The notes below the pieces were generated by a model, which did no database searches, was not told the origin of the DNA, and was given only the letters and a program-made list of their open reading frames with translations. DNA of 64,000 nucleotides, taken from positions 2,356,001 to 2,420,000 of the forward strand of contig JBBELK010000068.1 of the NCBI GenBank assembly GCA_037783545.1, read 5' to 3'. A program made the translations under genes and the position numbers. Origin of the DNA: Henricia sp. BOLD:AAB3569. Lineage: Eukaryota; Echinodermata; Asteroidea; Spinulosida; Echinasteridae. Positions 45,557 to 56,644 of the stretch are shown piece by piece. Numbering within the stretch: position 1 is the first letter of the stretch; the number at the start of each line of letters is the position of its first letter.

Positions 45557-45689
45557 AGGCACAGGCTCGTCGGCAATGCGCGCGCGCCAATTTCGTGCCA
45601 CGAAATACGCAGCTCCATAGCAAAGGCATGGAGCTGCGTATTTCGTGGCACGAATTTGGCGCGCGCGCATTGCTGACGAGCCTGTGCCT
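45557..45689. mobile_element. 133-bp fully palindromic TTAA MITE
   Basis: Arms of about 60 bp pair with only one or two mismatches: AGGCACAGGCTCGTC at the tip, GCGCGCGCGCCAATTTCGTG inside, and GCAGCTCCAT next to a loop of about 9 bases. It is flanked by TTAA at 45553-45556 and 45690-45693. Confidence 0.92.
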
Positions 45690-45693
45690 TTAA

Positions 45694-45755
45694 ATGGAAC
45701 CAAGTTTCTTTTCACTGCATCCATATTTCTCATATGGACATTTGTCCACATTTGT
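45694..45755 (+). repeat. SINE family 3 body fragment
   Basis: AACCAAGTTTCTTTTCACTG and GACATTTGTCCACATTTG match the body of the 39285 SINE. The TTAA MITE at 45557 abuts it where the head would be. Confidence 0.7.
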
Positions 45756-45964
45756 ATCGAAATTCACTCACCCCGGCGGTCCCTGGGTTATAATCCCTAA
45801 AAATAATCACTAATTCAGATTTAAATAAAGACATTTATACTGATAAAATGTCTCTCACTTTGTCTGTTTTGTTAGTTTACTTTATTTTTATTGTTATTTT
45901 ATTTCTTTTTCCAAACAAAAAAACAAACAAAAACACCCCGTTGACCATTTGTTATTTTGCTTAA

Positions 45965-46214
45965 GGGCGGTCGGGTTGGCGTAGTGGTTCTTTCCTCGCC
46001 TTTCACCTCTGGCGTCCCGGGTTCGAATCTGGGGCGTGTATGTGGATTGGGTTTGCAGTCCCTACTTGACCGCGTGGGTTTTTCTCCCACTTCTAAAATT
46101 GCAACTCCTTCTTCGTCATCAAGTTGATAATATAGTATAGTTGAAGCTAAAACCTTATAACTGGTGGCATAAAGAACCTTAGTTGCCGAAGTTGCCATAA
46201 ACAAACCACATTAA
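45965..46214 (+). repeat. SINE family 4, copy 3
   Basis: The plus-strand head GGCGGTCGGGTTGGCGTAG has an A box and the B box GGGTTCGAATCTGG. Its end has lost the (CAA)n tail to substitutions. TTTGCTTAA flanks both sides (45956-45964 and 46215-46223). Confidence 0.88.
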
Positions 46215-46223
46215 TTTGCTTAA

Positions 46224-47076
46224 ACAGCTAGAATCCCCCCGTCCACATTTTTAAAGTTTTTATGTTTATCATGGAGGTGTATCACAACTTGTTTTCCACA
46301 AAAAATCGACAGGCTTTTGCTTAAAACGCAAAGCAGTTCCGACCCTCTTCACCCGAAATTCTGAAACGCTCGAGGTCACTTGGTTTGTTTATCAACAGGG
46401 TTTTGACGTCATCCTGAGAAACATACAAAACGGCCTGTGCAGTATTGAATGGAAAATACACGAAGTGAATGTTTATCATGCCTGTTTTGTCCTTGTAATT
46501 CAAAATACAAACGTGAAAAACACTCTACTCTATACTATACAACAATCTACTATTACCTGTTTTGTGAAAAAACGATGAAATTGTGGCTCACAATGAAGCT
46601 CTTTTGAAGTAAATACTGGTGCATTGCGACGGGTGGTTTTGTCACGGAACGAACGGCATTCACAGCGGTCTGTGTACAGCATGGAACGAACGGTACCTTC
46701 GGGCCGCTAGTTCCCACGTGTTTGAACATCGGCCGGTACAAGTTAGAATGAGCGACTCGTTTTTCTCTCTCTTGAAAAGAAAATCTTTCTGCTCTTTTTT
46801 TTCCATAGTGTCTGGTAAAACATACAACCACGCAGCTACTGGGTATATCTCTGGCTTTTTGGACCAACAAAATTCTTCAAAAAACACCATCTATTAAACA
46901 GAGACGGTTTTCCAAGTTGTTTGCGTGTAAACGTATGGAGCTAACAATCGTGTTGACTTTTCTTTCTCAGGATTGCGTCACGGGGTCACGCGCATATCAT
47001 GAATACCTAATGAGCGTTTCAGAAATCGCGAAAATCTCATTTTCGAAAAGCGCACTTTTTTTTGCAATTTATCCAC
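46224..47076. other. Intergenic, nothing recognised
   Basis: Frames of 60-105 codons on both strands lack motifs and splice context. Confidence 0.4.
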
Positions 47077-47080
47077 TTAA

Positions 47081-47652
47081 AGGGCTGTGACATCCTAAAC
47101 AACTTTGTGCCTAAGCTTTGCTTCATAATAACGGATTGCTTGTTCTGCAAGACATACTATTGTTCGTTTGGATGTAAAATCAATAAAAGGTGGCATTTTT
47201 CAACTTTTAAGATTTCATTGCAATAAATCACAGACAGAGGGCGCTGTTTTGAGTGCATCACATAAGGAAGACAGAAGGGAAAAGTTCAGAAAAAACATAA
47301 GACTTCAAGTTGGACTTGTGGCAAATTGCTGCAGTTTCTACGCTCATTTTTTTCATGGCTTACAGCAGGCAACATGTAAAACAAACTCAAACAGCCATGG
47401 ATCACAAAAGTTTCAGGAAAATTGAGAAAAAAGTGGAATCTTTTGTGCACTGTTCAATGTGATTTTCCTGTGTTTGCCTCTTGTGACGTCGTGACCTTGG
47501 TCATGAATATGCATATTTGCATTAGCATAAAAACTAAAAACCTTTGTTTTAACCCCCAAAGCAAGATCCAAATAGGATTTTTATGACTTTAATTGAGTAA
47601 AGTGGTTTTAAAGCATAGATTTCATTGATAAAAATCCTAAATAAGGGGCCCT
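47081..47652. mobile_element. 563-bp TTAA MITE family, copy 2
   Basis: Inverted, near full-length copy of 19476-20038, starting AGGGCTGTGACATCC after TTAA (47077-47080). The far end (GGGGCCCTCCG) has decayed next to a poly-A run. Confidence 0.85.
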
Positions 47653-47789
47653 CCGACAATTAAAAAAAAAAAAAATCCACGTCGGCAAGAGGGATGTTTG
47701 GACTATCGAAAAAAGCATAACTGCTAGATTTTCCTTCAAGGGGGATTCTAGCTCAAGTTTAATGGGTTTTCTGTCAAAATCGTATTTGA

Positions 47790-47936
47790 TGTTTATTACA
47801 ATTGACTGGTATCATGCTATTCTTGCTAAAAACACAAGTTGATATAAAATGTTGACTATTAACACATTTTTATAAAGTAAACAAATTTTGGATTAAGCAT
47901 ATTTTTTTGCTAAACAGCTTTATGAAATTGGTCCCA
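47790..47936. mobile_element. Half of a GGGGCCAATTTCATAAAGC MITE
   Basis: Matches the right half of 47942-48186 (CTAAAAACACAAGTTGATAT ... CAGCTTTATGAAATTGG). It lies immediately before the full copy. Confidence 0.7.
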
Positions 47937-47941
47937 GATAA

Positions 47942-48186
47942 CCTGGGGCCAATTTCATAAAGCAATTAAGCAAAAAAATTGCTTAATCAAAAATTAGTTT
48001 GCTTTATAAAAATGGGTTAATAAACAAAATTGTACTTCAACTTGTGTTTTTAGCAAGAATAGCAGATATTCTTGTGAAAAACACAAGTTGGCATGCAATT
48101 TCGATTATTGACCCATTTTTATAAAGCAAACAAATTTTTGATTAAGCAAAAATTTCTGCTAACATGCTTATGAAATTGGCCCCAGG
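47942..48186. mobile_element. 245-bp palindromic MITE, CCTGGGGCCAATTTCATAA
   Basis: The tips CCTGGGGCCAATTTCATAA and TTATGAAATTGGCCCCAGG pair. The arms contain TTAAGCAAAAAAATTGCTTAA and the middle pairs as CAACTTGTGTTTTTAGCAAG and inverse. A related tip occurs at 59184-59459. Confidence 0.85.
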
Positions 48187-48385
48187 TAAAGCGACGGCCG
48201 CACCGCGATATTTTTTCCGTACCGCTGTTTAGCGAACCTTGCTTCTGATTGGTTTAACCCCTATGCATATGTTGCATACTGATGTATTTTGTCGATAACT
48301 ACCTCAACATAACCCCACACCATACCACACTCTTTCCTCAATTAATAGTGAAAAAAAATAATACCTGAAATCTCTCGATTGATAG

Positions 48386-48423
48386 TACTACGTCTTAACC
48401 ACTAGACTACCAAACGACTCGAC
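48386..48423 (-). repeat. Degenerate tRNA-like head
   Basis: On the minus strand, GGTAGTCTAGTGGTTAAGAC resembles an A box region. The expected B box is lost. A SINE scrap is likely. Confidence 0.35.
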
Positions 48424-49753
48424 AAACCCTTACATTTTCTTTCTTATATCCTTTTATTTAATAACTCTTGAAGGCGCTATATAGAAAATGTGAATATTCA
48501 TTTACAATGCACCAACCAATCGATGAAGCCCCATAGCGAATATGTGGTACGGAACAAATTTCGCGGCCGGGCGAGCCAGCGCGCCACTAGTCGCCCGCCC
48601 TCTATATTATGTGGGGGGAAAACTTGCTGCGGATACGTTCTAGAGCAAAATTCACTGATATTATTCCTCGTCGTTCATATTAACGCCCTCATCAAAGGAA
48701 TCGACAAAGAAAATGACATGAAAGGCCACCTTTTACAAATAAAAACATTTGATGTTTTTCATTATGCTTGTCTATTACATCTTCCGTTTGATTTTAGTAA
48801 CATTGTAAACGATCAAAAATGTGGAAAAACTTTCTACTTCAATCTGATGGATTCTAGGCTGATGACGACCTTCAAGGGGATCTAGTTATTGACGAATTGC
48901 AAGTACCCTCTGGGCATGTCGGCCATTTTTGTTCAGAAAGTAAAGTTGTTCTATGCAGAGGGCGTTTGTGCGCTTACCTAAAAATAGCCCTTCGTGTACG
49001 TTGCATGCACGCATATTGCGGTGCAGTAGTACGCAATGTGCGCCAGTCTACGTCTGCCAGTTATATGCAGGAAAGTCGAGTCGTACTGTATTTACTGCTA
49101 GTTGGCAAACGATTTCCGGGTTCAAAATCAGTGGAAGTCCTGATCCCAGTTTATCAAATAGTGTCTTTTGAACATCAATAAATGTTTGTGCATCATTTTT
49201 CCATGGTTTGTGAGACAAAATGTTGGAAATTAACAGACATCTGGACAAATGAAAAAGGCGTATTTTGCTGCCTCAGATTCTGACATTTGTGACGGGTGAG
49301 TTTGTGCATGTTCCTTCAAACACCATGCCATGGTTTGTGACACTGAATTTTATAGTTTTTCTTTAACTTTAATATTTTATTAAGCATCAATAATGTAGAT
49401 AGGCCTATCCTATATATGTTACAAAGAAATTCAAAATCACTTTAAAATCACCAGAGTTCAATATATATCGTCAGAACCCGGTCTAAATCCACGCGGTCCT
49501 ATTTCTACGCACTCGCCTTAATGTTTGCCGGCCAATGCGTGTGCGTGCATATGCGTAAGTTGCGCAGATTATGGAGGATCGAGGATACATAATATAGCCT
49601 AAACGATATGAGCCGCAAGAGCACAAAAAAGAAATTAAATGGCGCAAGAAACATCTTGATATGTTCAGTATTTATGAAATTATGAGCGTTTGAAGTTGCA
49701 AAATCAGTATCAGAAATGGTCAAAGAGACCTGCGTGTGTAGTCAGTGAGCTTT
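48424..49753. other. Intergenic, nothing recognised
   Basis: Includes a 131-codon frame (48490-48885) with no motif I recognise and no splice context; not called as a gene. Confidence 0.35.
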
Positions 49754-50570
49754 CCTTTCATACAGTGGATTGTTGTCATTTTGCCTCGAAATTAGAATCA
49801 CACCCACAAATTTCAAGCTGGTTGTGTCCTGTAGTGGTTTTAGATATTCTCGATTAGAAAACAAATAAAAAGCACAACTTACATTGCCGTTTTTCAATCA
49901 AAAACTTATATTTCCGACACTCTTTCACGAAGAAATATCTCCTTACGATGTTGCCATGCTGCTATGAGTTTGGCTTGGGCGCGCTCCAGCATTTTCGGAG
50001 TCGACTCCGCGTATCCGATTCCAAAAAAGAATCCCAATTCCATTCGAAATCGATTCCATTTTTCGTATGAAAACATACGTGTACATTGCGATTTCTTATT
50101 GTGTCAAGGACAACCCATTCTAATCGATTCCAGTGTGGAGTCGCCCAAGCTAGCGTAGAATGGAGCCCAAAGCTCAACGTGGTTTTTCTTTTGAACGTAC
50201 AGTTGGTGTGACTCTACGGAGGCCCAAGGAGAACGTCCGGGAGGCCCATGGTGGCGCTCTCATGTCACGCGCATTTATACAGCGCGGCACGCAAACGTTT
50301 AGTTTCGTTAGACGTTTTCTTTGGGCGTCCGTCAATGCACAACTACACGTTAGTAAAAATGATATCTTGATAAGGAGTTGACAACAGATTTCTTCGTCGA
50401 AGATTGTCGGAAATAGACGTTTTTGATTCAATAACGGCAATGTAAGTAGTGCTTTTTATTTGTCTTCTAATCAAGAATATATAAAACCACTACAGGAAAC
50501 AACTAGCTGGAAATAGTTGGGTGTGATTCTAATTTCGAGGCAAAATGACAACAATCCACTGTATGAAAGG
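49754..50570. mobile_element. 817-bp fold-back transposon
   Basis: Inverted arms of about 190 bp: CCTTTCATACAGTGGATTG at the left tip and its complement ending 50570, then TTGCCTCGAAATTAGAATC and AGTGGTTTTAGATATTC inside. The middle, about 440 bp, includes GAATCGATTCC-like words and has no transposase frame. Confidence 0.88.
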
Positions 50571-50576
50571 GGTACC

Positions 50577-50608
50577 TTCTGTCCCTACGGGAACCCGTAG
50601 GGACAGAA
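50577..50608. repeat. Perfect 15-bp-arm hairpin
   Basis: TTCTGTCCCTACGGG, then AA, then the exact complement. Confidence 0.95.
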
Positions 50609-50634
50609 TCATTCTGTCTATGCGTGTGCTAATG

Positions 50635-50677
50635 GGTTTCAGTACTCCTAGATTCTAGGAGTAGGAGTACTGAAACC
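50635..50677. repeat. Short hairpin
   Basis: GGTTTCAGTACTCCTAGATT pairs with CTAGGAGTAGGAGTACTGAA plus ACC, with one small bulge. It lies 27 bp from the previous hairpin. Confidence 0.85.
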
Positions 50678-50687
50678 TAATGGTTAA

Positions 50688-51298
50688 GATGACCAGCGTT
50701 TAGAACTCGCGTCATGCCGCATACAATGCAATAGCCCCACGAGCAGTGCTTCGGGAAAACCCTCGGCCCTGTTGCCTAATCTAGCCCAAATCTGTGGCAA
50801 ACTCACGCAAATGAAATTTGTCCCATGGCTCTGATATTTGCTCAATAGGTGCACTCACCCTAGTTTGCAAATATTCCGAAGAGTACGCATCGATCCGATG
50901 TCTAGTTTCGGTGAAATCGTGGGGAAAGTTTGAGACCTTCCGTGCGTTAAAATACCGACTCTTTGACCAAAAATCAAATATGCGCATGCGCGAGAGCGGA
51001 GAGGTCAACACTAGACTGGTTCCACATCCTCAATTTACTTCCTTTCGTCGTAAATATGAGTGCACCTATTGAGCAAATATCAGAGCCATGGGACAAATTT
51101 CATTTACAAGTGAGTTTGCCACAGATTTAGGGTAGATAAGGCAACAGGGCTGAGGGTTTTCCCGAAGCACTGCTCGCGGGGCTAACAATGCAATAACCAC
51201 AAGAGGGTGGGCTTGCTGTGCGCTGGTTGGCTCTTGAGGCCGCCCTCGTTGTTATTGCATTGTATGTGGCATGATGTGAGTTCTAAACGCTGGTCATT
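50688..51298. mobile_element. 611-bp fold-back element
   Basis: Arms of about 165-230 bp: GATGACCAGCGTTTAGAACTC at the tip and TTTGTCCCATGGCTCTGATA with TTTGCTCAATAGGTGCACTC inside. The right arm carries an extra palindrome near 51190-51245 (AAGAGGGTGGGC ... GCCCTC) absent from the left. Confidence 0.85.
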
Positions 51299-52667
51299 TT
51301 AAGTATATTTTTAACACCAACAAGATTATGGGAAAAATCTAAAGAAAAATAACGTTGGACGAGTGTTTTGCTGTTCAGAAGATTCATTGGGAAAAACCGA
51401 CCTGTGCACAGAATTCTTGAGAGTCGAACAACTTCCATGGTATGTTTTTCATGGTATGTTTTTTTATTGTAACGTGAGAGTTCTGACACGTGTATTTTGA
51501 CTGGGGTTCTGAATCAAACACGTGCTGTATCTGACAGCGGCCATTTTGGGGATTGTCAAAAAAGTCACTTTTAGCCTTCTTAATTTAATTGGCTGAAAGC
51601 TGACAGCTGTAGGCCAATTAAATGAGTCAAATATTTTGTTGGAGAGAACCTCATTGGTTGGTTATTGTTGGCTGCCTGTTGGGGCAACTAACTTTCTGTA
51701 GTGCACATGCGTTGCTGCCTACATCATGTAAGTGCCTAACAATTGTGTTGCTATGGAAGGCTTGTGAGCGGTGCCTGCCTTCTTGAATTTTTTTTTTGGG
51801 GCCAAACAGTGGCAATCATTATAGGGAAATGACTGAATCGAGATTTGAAACCAGTCGTACTGCTTGAACGATGCACAGAATCAACTTGGGCACAAAATAT
51901 GATTTTAGTGGTTTTCAATGCATCATTACACTAAAAATTTCCTCCACACATCAAATTTATTCACGAATAGACTCTGTATGAATCTAGCCCTAGTGGTTTT
52001 CAGGCACCACATCAAGAAACGTTTGCTAGACGCTTGACATTCGACATGTGTCACCAGGCCTGCAGTGTTCCTCTGCTGGTCGACAATTTGTCCAAGCGCG
52101 CTGAGCAGTGCCCTCATGTGGCGAACACTGACCAACCTCCTGTTCACCACGTTAGGGAGCTGTCCAAAATAGTAGACTGGTTCCCGCTCCACATATTCCA
52201 CATACGACGAATGAATATGAAATAATAACACGACGTCATGTGTTTATTTTTAATTTTCAAAGATGCGCTGCGCTATGGCTAGCCTTGTCCAAGGGCTGTG
52301 AAGTTAAGTGAATCCGTGAAGAATTGGCCTGTATGCTATGCAGTGAAAGTGCGACACCACTCGGTGAACTGCAAAACGGTCTGGTTACCGAAATATCTTG
52401 GTCTAAAAACCTGACTTCACGTGTGAGGCTGAATCACAGCCTTGTTCTTTCTGTACTTGATGTGTTTTATGGGCGGGGACTCTTTATGCTAATTTTTCAA
52501 AGAGAGCACCGAGACGTAAAATCCAACACTGATTTGATGGGGCCGCCATATTTTTGCAAAGGCCTTAAAGTGACTCGTCCCACCCCTGGGTCGACGTAAA
52601 ACAGTCACTTTTATCCTTCTTAAAGTAGGGTTGGTACTACAAGTACATGTAGATAGGCCTACCGGGA
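51299..52667. other. Intergenic, nothing recognised
   Basis: GTCACTTTTAGCCTTCTTAA at 51565 and its near copy at 52606 form a direct repeat related to the arms of the palindrome that follows. A 101-codon minus-strand frame (51926-52231) has no recognised motif. Confidence 0.35.
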
Positions 52668-53972
52668 CATTACAGGAACTACTTTTAGAAGGCTAAAATT
52701 GATTTTCTGACGTTTACATTGGGACGTTATCATTTTGTATCACTTTTAGCCCTTTACCAATTTAACCCCATTCGCCGTGGTGAATCATGCTACAGTATAC
52801 GACTAAGGTCGTCCAAAAACCTCTGTCAAAAATCTTACCTTACATTCCAAATCGGACATTTAAAAAACACCATGGAGGTCCTTGTAATCTCAAGACTACT
52901 GTACCAGGGTACCCTTGTCGTTCTTTTCCGATGATGCATCAAACATCAGAAAACGATAAACTGGAGCAAAATTTTGGAAGAATGGAAGGATTCTCTAGCA
53001 GCGTGGACACTTGACTTCTCGGTATCCCGCGTCTAAAAGAAATTAGTCCCACCAACCAGCACCAACGCGGATGAATTTTTTTAAGCCCCTCCGCTGGTTA
53101 ATAAAATGTGCTTTACACGTTGCCCCTATAGAGCGCCCTCTACACCAAGGCTGGATCCGAATTAGTGGCTTTGGCTGTGGCTGTAGCTGTTGCTATGCCG
53201 TTTCTAAGGACTTTCATTGTCCGCCCATAGCAACAGCCATAGCCGCAGCCAAAGCCACTAATTCGGATCCAGCCTTGGTGTAGAGGGCGCTCTATAGGGG
53301 CAACGTGTAAAGCACATTTTATTAACCAGCTGAGGGGCTTAACAAAATTGGTGGCGTTGGTGGGACTAATTTCTTTTAGACGCGGGATAGCGAGAAGTCA
53401 AGTGTCCACGCTGCTAGAGAATCCTTCCATTCTTCTAAATTTTTGCACCAGTTTATCGTTTTCTGATGTTTGAGTCATCATCGGAAAAGAACGACAAGGG
53501 TACAGTAGTCTTGAGATTACAAGGACCTCCATGGTGTTTTTTTAAAGGGCTAATGTCCCAATGTAAGGCCAAATAAAATAAATGGTGTGTTTACGGTAAA
53601 GGCCTAAAAAAACATCCAGGTAGGTAAGTAGGAAAATAATATTATTTTGTAACTTTTTTTTTTACATTTCAGTTCATGCATTTGCATGTTGTTTTGCAAT
53701 GTTTGAAACTCACTATTAACACTATTAACCGTGTTCATGTACAAGTGTAGAAAATGTTATGTTCGTTGGAAATTATTGCATATAGTGCTCATTTAAAATT
53801 ATCAACTTGAAAATTGGCAATAACAAGTTTGAGGTCAGCAATTTGGCCTCAAATTCCAGGTACATTGTAGGTCGGGTTACAGTAAACACACCATTTATTT
53901 TGTTTGGCCTAAACATCAGAAAATCAGTTTTAGCCTTCTAAAAGTACATGTACACAGGAACAGTCAATTGGC
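52668..53972. mobile_element. Nested palindrome of about 1.3 kb
   Basis: The inner arms 52854-53199 and 53226-53559 are inverted copies over about 340 bp with a 26-base loop, containing CACCATGGAGGTCCTTG, AATCCTTCC and CACCAAGGCTGGATCCG. The outer arms, CTTTTAGAAGGCTAAAA near 52682 and the inverse near 53945, extend it. The right side is split by a MITE (53567-53909), and the left side has about 125 extra bases near 52725-52853. Confidence 0.88.
53567..53909. mobile_element. 343-bp MITE inside the palindrome
   Basis: The tips GGCCAAATAAAATAAATGG and GTGTGTTTAC form a 28-bp inverted repeat with one mismatch to the right end. It interrupts the right outer arm between CCCAATGTAA and CTAAACATCAG; the left arm GACGTTTACATTGGGAC shows the uninterrupted order. 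Confidence 0.88.
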
Positions 53973-54040
53973 TACTAAACCGGGCCTACTAAAGTGAAAA
54001 ACATCACCCTTGGTGTGTTGCCATGGTTATTGTGTCTACT

Positions 54041-54102
54041 CTACACTAAAAACAGTGAACCTTTTCTCTGCGCTTTAGCAATGAACGTTTTAGATTACCA
54101 GC
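54041..54102 (+). repeat. Block resembling the GPCR 2 5' leader
   Basis: TCTACACTAAAAACAGTGAAC to GAACGTTTTAGATTAC matches 37484-37545, just upstream of the GPCR 2 ATG, with about a dozen differences in 62 bases. No receptor frame follows here; a palindromic element starts about 140 bp later. Confidence 0.6.
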
Positions 54103-54238
54103 GAATGTTTAGACCAAATTACTACATGTATGGCAACTGACGTCACAGTATTTTATTGTGGTGTTGGAGTTTTTGATGATTTAAAGGAGTTGGGAAAAAT
54201 GCTTTGGAGGTTAAGGTTGATAAAATAATTCCCGGATT

Positions 54239-54630
54239 TGTTTTCATATACATCGAACACGATTTGGGTGAATTTATATATTGGAATCGATAGCTTATTC
54301 AATTCTAAGATATACTTCCCACTTCCGTCGCAAATGTTGCATTTCTGAGATAAATAAATGATAAAATTACTGCATAAAGTAATGCACAAAATGACGTAGC
54401 GAGCGGTCTGTGCGTAAGCACAACAGAAGGCGCTGCGCGCGCGCGTGAATGGTTATCTTGTGCACTAACTGAAGGCAATTTTTAAAGAAGAAAACGTGAT
54501 TTTTATACAGAAAAGCAACATTTGCGACAAAAGTGCAAGTGGGAAGTATATCTTAAAATTACATTATGTGTTGATTCCAGGAGGTAATTTCCTTAAAATC
54601 TTTGTTCAATGTATACGAAAAAAATACCGA
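54239..54630. mobile_element. 392-bp palindromic element
   Basis: AAGATATACTTCCCACTTCC and GTCGCAAATGTTGC (54306-54340) pair with GCAACATTTGCGAC to TATATCTT (about 54518-54556). Weaker pairing (CATATACATCGAAC / GTTCAATGTATACG) reaches the outer limits. Confidence 0.75.
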
Positions 54631-55504
54631 AATCCCCTATTTTGATAATTGTTGATCTGACTGTTAGAGCATTCGGCTGAGTAACTTTTGGCCTGTTTTA
54701 CAATGTACATGTACATAGTCCTGTACAGTACACATGCAAAGTTATTAGTCACTGCAAGGCGCAAGGTTGTTTATGGTTCATTTGTCAGGTTAAATTGGGG
54801 TGTACAATGTACATCATGGAATAGGCTTCCTGGATATTCTACAATTATACATTGTGTATGTACTGTACATGTACGTGGACACTTTTCTTTTTTAGTTGGA
54901 TACAAATTTTGTAGTCCTGAAGAAGTTTATGATTTGTTGGGGTCACGGGTTGTCTCTACCCTACATGTACTGGTACAGTGCACATATCAAGTACTAGTAT
55001 GGGTACAAGGTACATGTACACCTACTGTATACATGTACACTTGTTCCTGCAGTGCCTACGGTACTAGTACTAGTGTAACCAATTAATTTTCCCAAAGGTT
55101 TTAACAGCCAATATGTAAACATGGGCTCCGCTTGTGATTTCAGAGTAGACTTTGCTCTGCACTGGCTTGAAGCAATTTGTAACGTACATGTACAATGTAA
55201 AACAGGAAAGTACAAGGTTTTATAATACACGCACAGCTGCAATGTGTGTACATGTACAAGATGTAATTCCAGACTACACTTTTACATGTGTGTACATTTG
55301 TACAATGTGTACACGTACGGACATCAATTGTTTATATGAGGCTGTGTGACAGACCAAAAATAATGAAATTTGTATCCTTGCAAACATCATTTGTTCCGCC
55401 AATTTTGCAAATCTCTAGACCCATTTTAGACAATGTGCTTACGCCGTGTAGAACTAAATTAGCGTGACGTCAGTGTGACACAAGCTTGACATTACATATT
55501 TTTG

Positions 55505-55640
55505 TTGTACACTAGCTGCACCCACTTTATGGAACCAACTGCCCCAAATGGCCGCTCAGCTCTGACTCTTGTAGATTTTAAGCGTAAATTAAAAACACAC
55601 TTGTTCCTCAGCGCGCATATGTATAAATGATTGATTTACA
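55505..55640 (+). pseudogene. 3' end of a LINE ORF2
   Basis: The frame reads LWNQLPQMAAQ and, after a frameshift, TLVDFKRKLKTHLF followed soon by a stop. This WNxLP...FKxxLKTHLF signature marks the C-terminus of CR1/Rex-type LINE ORF2 proteins. Only the last 40 or so codons remain. Confidence 0.7.
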
Positions 55641-56644
55641 GGGTAATCGATCGATTTATGTTATCGTACTTTTTATGTGTTAATTAATAATTAGTATCTT
55701 TTTATTTTAACCAATTCTTTAGTTGTAGTGTAAGTACACTGTATTGTTATGCGCATTTGAATATAATTTCTTTTATGGAATTTGTGCAATATAGTACTTA
55801 TGCCGAGCCATATTTGCGTTGTAAATTCGATGCAAATATAAAGAAACACATAACCGCGCCATGTGCAATGAGAACTGGCTGTGCTTTAGACTAAGTAGTC
55901 TGGTTTCTAGACCAAGAGATGCCGGGAACCAGTCTATTCACTGTTGGCCACTGTTCGCCGTGCGCGTTAGCTGCAACCGCGCCAGCTTGGCCGGGTTTAT
56001 CTTGGGTCTAAATATACCCCTCGGCCACGGAGCGGGCCAGTGTTGAACAGCCGGTTTGAATCATTTAGCAACGGGTGCATGTACCACAACTGACGAGAGA
56101 ATGCAATTGTTTTTTAGCTTGCGTCGGGGAGAATGTGGAAAGACCTATGTACACATGTAGGCCTATATGCAGTGGCCCTGATATAGTTTACTAGCCTTGG
56201 GCCACCGGGCCAGGAATACATGTAGTTTTGACCCCTGGTGTACCAGGGTGTACTCTAGTGCACATTCATGTACGTGAACATGTATCAGTACTGGTATGCA
56301 TAAGCTGTACGCACTACATACATGTTGGCCTTCAATATTCCTCCATGGTACTCTGTAGGAAGTGAAAGCCGGTTCCATGGCTGTTGGAGTTTCCGTTTTA
56401 AACACAATGATTCTAGTGCTGAAGTGCAGAACTTGAATCATATGTACATGTACCAAAAAAATGTATGAAGTACGGTGGTAGCAAATTATTTGGCAGTACA
56501 TGTACCGTTATGTATACATGTAGTACAATGGTGAAAACAATTTATACAGTGCATACCATGTACCACTTACTCAGTCACTGTTTTACTGCACATGTAGGGA
56601 TAGGTAAACGTATGTATAATGCACATGTACTATACATGTACTAA

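Noticed and set aside
48490-48885. 131-codon open frame
   Set aside because: No motif, no promoter or splice signals, AT-rich composition like its surroundings; expected by chance in 64 kb.
51926-52231. 101-codon minus-strand frame with fairly protein-like composition
   Set aside because: I cannot match it to a family and find no exon partners; chance or a decayed transposase remains more likely.
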